Of a stretch of DNA of 64,000 bases, positions 38,901 through 47,900 are shown one piece after another. The translations under genes and the position numbers were made by a program. The notes below the pieces were generated by a model, which saw only the letters and a program-made list of their open reading frames with translations, searched no databases and was not told the origin of the DNA. How positions within the stretch are numbered: the first letter of the stretch is position 1; each line of letters opens with the position of its first letter. The stretch comes from Aspidiotus rigidus (lineage: Eukaryota > Arthropoda > Insecta > Hemiptera > Diaspididae), in assembly GCA_035079385.1 (NCBI GenBank), contig JAVHKY010000047.1:496001-560000 (forward strand), in the 5' to 3' direction.

Positions 38901-41900
38901 AAGAAGATTCGAAGAGAGGGTAGATCGGCGAACAGATAAAGGTGGTTCCGCTACCTCGGCACACAGACTAAGACTAGAGCTCGTTCTGAATGCTCCCGAA
39001 ACCAGCCTAAGAGATGAGGAATGGATTGTGTCCAAAAGAGCTAAAGACGATTTATTGGCGAGATTGTAGATAGGGGCTCCATAGTCCAGTTGTGATCGGA
39101 TTAAATTTTTGTACAGATTTAGGAGTAATTTTCGGTTGCAACCCAGTCGAGGGTGAGAAAGATATTTTAGGGTATTCATCGAGCGTAAACATTTGGCTTT
39201 TAGTAATTTGATGTGTGGAATCCAAGTTAGTTTTTGATCAAGTAAGAGTCCTAGAAATTTTATTGAATCAGTGGTTTTAATTGGAAAATTTTGAAGATAA
39301 AGTGAGGGAGTTGATGGAGGAAATTTCTTTTTTTTATGGAAGATAATTAGGAATGTTTTGTTTTGGGAAAATTGGAAGCCGCGGTCAGATGACCAAGAGG
39401 AAATATTGTCCAAGGATTCTTGTAAGAGTCTGTGAGCCCTGATAGGATTTGAAGAGCGGAGCGAGATGCTGTAATCGTCGGCAAAAAGTCTTTGAGAAAT
39501 TGGGAAGCTGGTGTTTAATGGAAGGTCGTTAATGGCGACCAAAAAGAGAAGAACGCTCAGTACTTCTCCTTGCGGAACACCGTTTTCAATTTTATAATGA
39601 GAGGAGAGCTTATCCTGTAGTCTGACGGAGATGAATCTGTCTTGTAGGAAACTTTGGAGAATTTTTGGAAGATTTCCTCGTAGACCGAATGTAAATAGTT
39701 GTTTACATATATAATGTCTCCAGACCCGCGGGTACGCTTCTTGAAGATCGAAGAATATTGTATAGAGGGGGGATTTCGAAAGGAAGGCTTGTTGAATTTG
39801 GGTGTGGAGGTCGGCAAGAGCTTGAATTGAGTTACGACCTTTTCTGAAGCCATATTGTACAGGGGTTAGTAGATTGTTTTGTTCGAGGAACCACCAAAGT
39901 CTTTTGTTAATTATTTTTTGAAACAGTTTGCCCAACACACTGGTGAGGGCAATGGTCCGATATGAAGAGGGGGAAGACGGATCTTTCCCAGGTTTCAGAA
40001 TAGGTAGAATGAACGCCAATTTCCAGTCTGAAGGGTAGATACCTTCTGATAAAATCGAATTGAAAAGAGAAAGGAGATATTCAAGAGCGGTAGGGTGAAG
40101 ATTTTTGAGCATAGTGGCATGTATGTTGTCCGGTCCTAGGGATGCATTTTTGAGATTTTTGTGTAGGGTTGAGGTGAGTTCGATTTGAGTGATTGGTTGA
40201 TTGTAACAGTGAGTGTTGTCGGAGGAATCGAAATTTATCAGGGAGGATTCTGATTCATATTTTTTTCGAAGGAATGAGGCGGAATAATTTGAGTTCGATG
40301 AGACAGAAGAAAAGTGGGAGACAAGTGCTTCGGCTATATCCTGTGTGTGTGTAAAGATTGAATCATTCATTTCTATGTGGTTAATTTGATGAGAAGAGAA
40401 CCTCCCTGATAATTTCTTAATGTCTCTCCACATAGAGGCATTAGAAACAGGTTCATTGATATTGGCGACAAAAGATCTCCATGACTCATTCTTTGCTGAA
40501 CGGATCAGGAGTCTTGTTTTGGCTCTTAATTTTTTGTAGTTGATGAATTCAAGTTGAGAGCGAGAGCGGTTATAAATTCGGTAAGCTTTGCGTCTGTTCT
40601 TAATGGCAATGTTGATTTCGTTTGACCACCATTGAAAATAGGTAAGTTAGTTTTCTTTGATGAAAATTGGAATCCTCGCCGCCTCGTTCGGATATCCACG
40701 TAGAAATGTCACTAAAGGCTTCCTGAGATCGGGTTGGGTGAGCGGAGCGAGAGACTGTAGTACTCGCTCCAATGTTTCGCATTTACAATCTTATCTTAAC
40801 ACTTTTTTCTAATAACGTATTTCAATGTAGGGCGTGAGAATAAACTGCACGAGAAATAGGGTACTTGGTATTGAGCGGAAGATCGTTGACCGCTACCAGA
40901 AAGAGGAGGATGCTGAAACCTTCCCTTGAGGGACGCCATTTTCGACTACGAATTATTGGAAATTTTTCTGACAAAAAGTCACACGGAAGAGACAAGCTAG
41001 AATTGACGTGCATAATGGAGACATAAGAAATTTTCCAACTTGACCTGACATAAACTATTGTTTACATTCGGTGAGAACGAAAAAACAATGATTTATTTTT
41101 GAGAACTCGAAGTAATACCCAGATAGAGGCCAAGTTATCCAACTAAGGACTGGTCTTTCATTTTGACTCCACCCCACAGATTCGAGATAATTTTCTTCTC
41201 TTCAATTCCGTCTCGTGTTACACATTCTGTACACCTCTTCAGTAAACTTTCCTTCACCACGATGACCACTTCGCTGCAGACTATTTTCTTCATTTTTGCG
41301 ATAGAGGAATGCGTTTCTCATGAAAAAATGTCAAGTCTCACGAATTCAAGCTTGTGTCCATCTGAAACCTCATTATGTGCCTCCTCCGAGCTCCGCTCGG
41401 TAAATTCATCTCCTTCTTTTAACGATTTCATATGACTTATATCGTAAGATTTCCCCAACTCAGTCACCTATCTCACTTCCTCCTTATGTACCTCTTCCTG
41501 TCGGTAAATTTATCTCCTTTTCTTAGCACTTTCATGACTCATATCGAAGATTTTACCGACTCAATTACCCTGATAGCTCAATGGCTCCTTCTTCCTCCTT
41601 CAGCAGGACTTTCAAAAATTTATTCCCTCGGACAATCTATTCTTTCCTGAGCAGAAAATTTACACTGAATACTACAATAGAACATCATCATAAAAAATTT
41701 CCACAGGTTTTTTGCAGCAGTAGTTTCACACGCTATTGGGTTTTTCGCCACCTTATTTACAAAAACTCTCGACTTTGGTCAATTTTCTCTGGACTATACA
41801 TTTCTTGTATTGTTTATTTGGCGCTACTAGCATTTGTGCTCTACCGAATTTCTGCGGTCTGCAGCAAAAGCCAGCATGCTCTAGGTTTTGTGAGTCCATT

Positions 41901-44900
41901 GTCGTTGATAAGGTCGGCCCACGAAGTCTTCCGAAAATCATTCGTCCGAAACTGTGGTCGAGAAATTTAACTGCGTAGTGACTTTGGCCAAATTGCAATC
42001 ATCATGCGTGTGTCATTCTAACGTCATCAAGGAGAGAGTAGAATTGGTCCGGATTATCCTTCCTCCTGCCAATAGTGAGATCGTAGAAGATAGACAGAAA
42101 CCTCACGTCCTTCAAGCAACGACCTCTCAATGCTTCGGGTAAAGACGCCAATATCAGGGTCCATGGAGTTTCGATGATGATTGACTGTCCCCACCTTCTA
42201 ATGATCGGTAAGCCGTCCATTCATCTGAGTGGTTGACCCAGGCAAGTTGACGCCTATTATTGCCAGAATTTCAGCAGAGCGCAAACACCAGCAGAATCAT
42301 TTATTCTTCGAAGCATGGAAAGTTTAAGCTCTTGTAGCGAGGATGATGGGCTGGTTTGATGAAAAAATTCCACAAGAACTCGGGAGAATTTCCATAACTT
42401 TGAGACGAGTGATTCAGTTTAACCAATTGATAGAAAATATGATACTGTTTAAAATGAGATTCCCCCAGTCTTTTCTGTGAGAGGATCACGCTCAAATTTT
42501 TACCGACCTTAAATTATCGAATGTTATCATTCACTTGAATATTGAAATGGGTATCAAATTAGCGTACGACGATCAACGAACTAAAATTGCACGAAAATAA
42601 ACTTTCGAGGAAATTGACGGCGATGTCGTAATCATCGTAAGCGCGCTTCATATTTCTAGTGATTCTACCTTTTTCATTGTTTCAGTTTTGAATTTACGAT
42701 TCGATTTCATTTTTGCGTTGGCCGACTACGTCCTTCGCCTCTCTAACCCATAAAAATATAATGATATTCGAGTGCATACGACAATTCTCTTTTCACAATA
42801 AATTAGGATTTATTTCACATTTTCTTCGATGAATCTTCGAAACCGTCTTACGTCAGTATATTTGCTACTTTAGCTAAATGTTATTGACCCGAATGAGAAC
42901 AATATTGTTAGAAGTGTTGCCTATACGACGACGCCTTAATACGGAAGATACGTACAGACCAGAATCAAACAACACAAAATAATCAACACTATAGCGATAC
43001 TGCTCATCAATTTTGTTTACGTATCATTTGAATGATATTTTAAATGGAAAATACGAAATTTTTCCGCCCGACTTTGTGCGAGGAACATCTTTTGTAAAAA
43101 TTCTATATCGACTTTTGATTTATTTTTTACCGGGTGTGGATTTAAGGGTGGGTACGAGCAAATACCCTTCCTTCCTATGGCTGACTAGGGAAGGAAAGAG
43201 AGAAGAGCTGTATGTAGAATAGAATTCACGGGGAACGTAACGAATTTAATGGTTAAGAAATACACAATCACGGACAAATAAAATGGAAAGGTCTAAATAA
43301 ATTAAAATGAAAATAAAACCGGTAAAAAACTGAAACGAGAAAATAGAAAATAAAAAAGCGTCAGAAAACCAGTAAAATAAAACCGTCAAACGTCAAAAAA
43401 TAAATTAAAATATATAAAAAAAAAAATTAAAAATAAAACCAAGACAACTAAAACCGAAAAAAGATGGGATTTATTGGTAACAAAAACGTAAATTAGGAAA
43501 TATTAATTAGCTAGATTGTAGATTTTCGAACAGAGTTGACCTATGTGTATTTTTGAACCATTGAATTCGATACTCTCCCCTTAAATTCTATTCCACATTA
43601 ATAGAGATCGTACTTTTCAAGATTCTGTAAAATTTGAACGAAGAGCTTCCGCACAGGGCTGTACTAAAGATGGGGGACGATGGGAGCCTCATTTATTTTC
43701 ATACAAGCGAAGAAGATAAAAGTCATTAAAAAATTTAAATGAAGTTTTACTTGACGCTTTTCAATCAAATTTCTAAATTTTTTATTTTTCAAAGGCACCG
43801 ACGTCCAAATTTAAAAAAAAAAAAACACATTTATTTTCATCGACGTTTCGACGACACCGTCGTCTTTATCGGGATGAATTACAAATTTGGACGTCAGTGC
43901 CTTTAAAACAAAAAAAAAACTCGGGAGCCCACTTTGTGAGCCGCTCGGGGTTGCCTTCATTAACTTTGTTGATTGAGGCAAACAGGGAACCTGTTTTATG
44001 GGAGTCACTATTGTGTATTTTCATTCCTAAATAGCTTGAGCCATCGCTATACTAGGAATTACGAACTTTAGCCTCATTATAATAGGGCTAATATACTAAA
44101 CTAGGCCTATAATGACTAGCCTAAGAATTTTCAAACTTTTACCTTCTTTCACCACCTTGATGGTTTTTCCACATCAGAAATAAATAAATAAATAAATAAC
44201 GACGGCTTCCTTAACAAAGTTAAGCGAGGAACGATGGGAACCTGTTTTATGAATCAAATTGGTGAGAATTCAAGGAAGCCTAGACCTCCTATAAACCTAG
44301 TATAATATAGTTCGATTGTCTAGATCAGTGGTACTCAACCTACGGCCCGCGAGCCCGTAACAAGAGATAAAAAAATAGGTAGAAGTGGAAAAAAATGGGG
44401 AAAGGGGAAAAATGAAAATGGCAAGAAATTTGATGATTAAGAAGTGAACAATATTTGTAACTTTTTAATAGGTATGAAAAAATAATGAATATTTTACTTT
44501 TTTTTTGTGGCCCACGAGAATTTTCAACTCATTCTATGTGGCCCCCTGTCCGAAAAGGTTGAGCATCCCTGGTCTAGATTTTTCTCGACTCTTGAGCTAT
44601 ATTATGAAAGAAGTGGACTTGAAAAAATTTTATCCTCCAAGCTATACAATAAATTTTTCAAAGTTTTTCCCCGGACGGCACACGGTGGGCATATGATAGG
44701 AAAGGGACTTGAAAAAAGGACGTAGAAATAGTATAAAGCTAGTATAAAGAAGGCCTAGACTTACTATAAGCCGAGTATAATAGTCTCAATTTTTCTTGAC
44801 TCTCGAGCTATACATGATAGGAAGGGGACTTAGAAAATCTTGACTCTCGAGCTATATGTGATAGGAGGGGGACTTGGAAACATTTCGACCTCTAAGAAAT

Positions 44901-47900
44901 ATATGATAGGTGAGGAGGGACTTGAAAAAATCTCATCCTCCAAGCTATATACAATAGGATTCGAAATTTTTACAAGTTCAGAAAAATATTTCACCCTCCA
45001 AGCTATACCGGGTGAGGCAAAAAGATGTTTCCAGTTAAATGGGAGTTTGAACTAAATTCACTACAGCTCAAAAACGCAAAAGGTTAGATGCACACATTAA
45101 ATCTACGAAATTTGTATCTCAATTTTATCTTCAATTTGCCTCCCTACTCAACGTTCCACGACATTTCTGAGCCGAGTTATGGACCAAAATGTGCCAAAAA
45201 TTGGTCAATTTGCCAAAATTCTCAAAAATTGAAAATATTGTTCAAACTTCCATATTTTATCCGATTTCAAAGTGAAATTTAACGCTGATTCCGAAAAAAA
45301 TACCTAAATAACCCTATGAAGCTTGGAAGCGGGGGATTTTTCAACTTCTTATTTTGGAAATCTTGGCAAATTGGTCAATTTTTGTCACATTTCGGTCCAT
45401 ACTCGGCTCAGAAAAGTCGTACAAACTTCAGATATGGCTCAAATTAAAGATAAAATTGAGATACAAAATTTTTACATTTAAACTATACGTCTAACGTGTT
45501 GCGTTTTCGCGCTACGACAGATTTAGCGCAAACTTCCATTTAACTGGTAACATCTTTTTGCCCCACCCTGTATACAATAGGAGTCAGAATTTTTCTGTTT
45601 TTCGCCGGACGGCGCTCGGCAAATTTCTCAAATAACCCCCCATAAAACAGGTTCCACGTTGATGAGTAAAATAAGTAAATAAAATAAAAAATTAATTAAT
45701 TTAATAAAAAATAAATAAATGAATAGGAGGCTTTTCGAGATCTCACTCGCTCCGCTTATTCAGCCTTCATTATACTGGGCCTAATATACTATACTAAGCC
45801 TATAATGACGCCTGAAAAATTTCGAAATTTAGCTTTTGTCGTACTAGGCTACTAATTAGCCTGAAATACCACGGAGGAAGAAATTTTTCCGAGACCTCCT
45901 CCTACCATACGTAGCCCGAAGGTAGTTTTCCAAGTCCCACGTTTTTCCTCCCGGTGACCGTCATTTTTCTTCAAATTACCCTCCCATAAAACAGGTTCCC
46001 TGTTTGAAAAAAAAAAAAGTCATTGCTACTTCGTACTCTCCATCTACTTTTTCTAGATCCGCCACTGTCTTTTACAGAGGTGAAATCTAGTAAAAAGTTA
46101 TTTACATTTCAAACTCTACATCCCACCCCCGGCGTCAGAAATTTTCATCAAATTACACATCATAATCTTTTTTACACAAAATTCAATTCGCAACGCAGAA
46201 GCCGAACATAATCTTCGATTTGATTCAATCAATCCGGCTCTACTCACAGCTTTCGGGCGAGGATGAAATATCCAGAAACTCCAATATAGTGCAAGTACAT
46301 TCTTTATGAATTTCTATAGAGAGCACTCAGAGTCACAGCTTTCCTTACGTGATTGGAACATCATGTCTAGCTAATAATCAATCAGTACTTTCTGAATTCT
46401 TCCCGTTTCATAATTCAATAAATAAATATCTCGGTGGAATTTCGATCCCGCAAATTCTTCAAACAAGTCGCATGAATCAAAATACCCAGATACGGAGGAA
46501 TACGACGGGCTGCTAAGACAATCGACTAATTTTCCTTCCAACCACACGAATTTACAATCGGACACTTTTATTTCACTCATATCACCTTTTTGAACTTCTC
46601 TCCCATCCGACAATCTCAGAAAAAAACTTTAGCTCCGCAATATTCTTGATAACACGTCCTCCTCGAGTCAATCCAATCAATTTCCTGAATTTTGGTATTT
46701 TCGCGGAACGCACGTTTACTCTCGTTATTTATCAATGTTCTTCGTCGATGCCACATATCTGCATGGACTCGTTAAAATAGAAATACTGCTTGACCTCCGA
46801 ACTACTAATACGAATCATGAACTCACTCGATTTGGGATCTACGTCTACGGGAATGAATTGAAAATCATTTGTCCTTCAAAGAAAATCCCCGAAAAATAAT
46901 TAAACTGTGAAATCAGCAGCACTTCAAACATCATCCTAATCAACGTACCTATCAATAATTGAATTCTTTATGGAAGGAACCTAAATAAGAACAAGCGAAG
47001 TTTCATAAATCTAATTCTGCTTTTATAACGAAAATTCTTCCATCAATTGATATAATTATGATTGAATGGACGGTAGAGAAAAAAAAAAAAACGATCACAA
47101 CACGAAAGGTTGCCTCTTGCCCAGTCCAAGTTACGAAATACGAGTCCAGCGATAGGTCTAACGCGTGGTCACTTCAGTTGAGATAATTTACCTTAATCTC
47201 CGACGAAAACGAAACTGACTCGCAATTCCAAAAAAGGAACGCGCGTATCTCTATTCGCGACCAATCAAATTTTACGCGTCTTTATTCATAATCAAGAGTC
47301 ATTTCATACCGACATTTAAAGACAACGAAATTTACTACTTTGTTATAAGTTCAGGAAGTTTTCAACACCTCTATATATCGTGCAGACTACGCATAATATT
47401 CTACTCGTATACACCGCACGATCGACCAACGCATTCGGTATTTCTCTCCAAACGCATGACGGATGATCACATTTTCGAAATCGCGGGTTCCCCGGGTTCA
47501 ACAATAATTAAAATTTAGGTCTTTCGCGTCGCCGAAAGCGATACCCAATCTCCGTCCTCATCACAGCCTACTCGAACTAAAACATTAAGTCAAAACTGTC
47601 AAAAGAATACAGCGAATTAATAATTTCTTCATTACATTCGTTTCGCCATGTTTTCTCCTCGCGTAAATAATACAGTATTAATGAGAAGTTATTGCGATTT
47701 GGCCGAACACATCCAGTACATAATACGCAGCGAAAAGTTCATCGCAACTCGTACATTGAACCGAAACGTTTCCAAAAGTGCTCCACATATTTTCAGGAGA
47801 TCCCACAAAGAAATAAAATCACAACTTTGGAAAAAATTTAAACTAAGTATTAGGAAATATCGCGTAGACGTACTGAAAGGGGGGTTTCCGACAGGTTGAA

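Larger units (their letters stand above)
37590..40645 (-). mobile_element. RNase H-bearing non-LTR retrotransposon (I/Jockey-type), copy 1, 5'-truncated
   Basis: On the minus strand the copy runs from a residue just after the endonuclease domain (peptide 'WWSNEINIAIKNRRKAYRIY', about 40634) through the reverse transcriptase and RNase H to a C-terminal zinc-binding motif. It then continues through a 3' UTR with an internal A26 tract (T-run 37771-37796 on +) to a terminal poly-A (T-run 37590-37618 on +). The 3' UTR motif 'TTTTTACGAGCA' followed by 'CTGC' and 'GGGCTATT' recurs at copy 2 (53955-53995), which fixes the family's 3' end. The endonuclease and ORF1 are absent (5' truncation). At the 5' side it directly abuts an older RT fragment. 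Confidence 0.88.
43975..45995 (+). mobile_element. CAGGGAACC-family element, with nested MITEs
   Basis: It is bounded by AACAGGGAACCTGTTTTATG (43981-44000) and, inverted, CATAAAACAGGTTCCCTGTT (about 45986). Two internal termini occur near 44234 and 45642. The interior has subterminal modules ('GGACTTGGAAAA...CTCTCGAGCTATATATGATAGG' type) at 44580-45010 and a (AAAT)n tract near 44176-44200. Two younger insertions, a hAT MITE and a mariner-type foldback, sit inside its modules. No coding frame is recognisable. Confidence 0.75.

Noticed and set aside
41581..41970. 129-codon + strand membrane-like protein
   Set aside because: Overlapping frames on both strands are equally open, and no homology or splice context is evident.
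46371..46880. FGF-like growth factor relic
   Set aside because: The words 'YFYFNESMQICG' and 'RAFREN' faintly recall the FGF core, but the Cys/Glu pattern and spacing do not fit well enough to name it.
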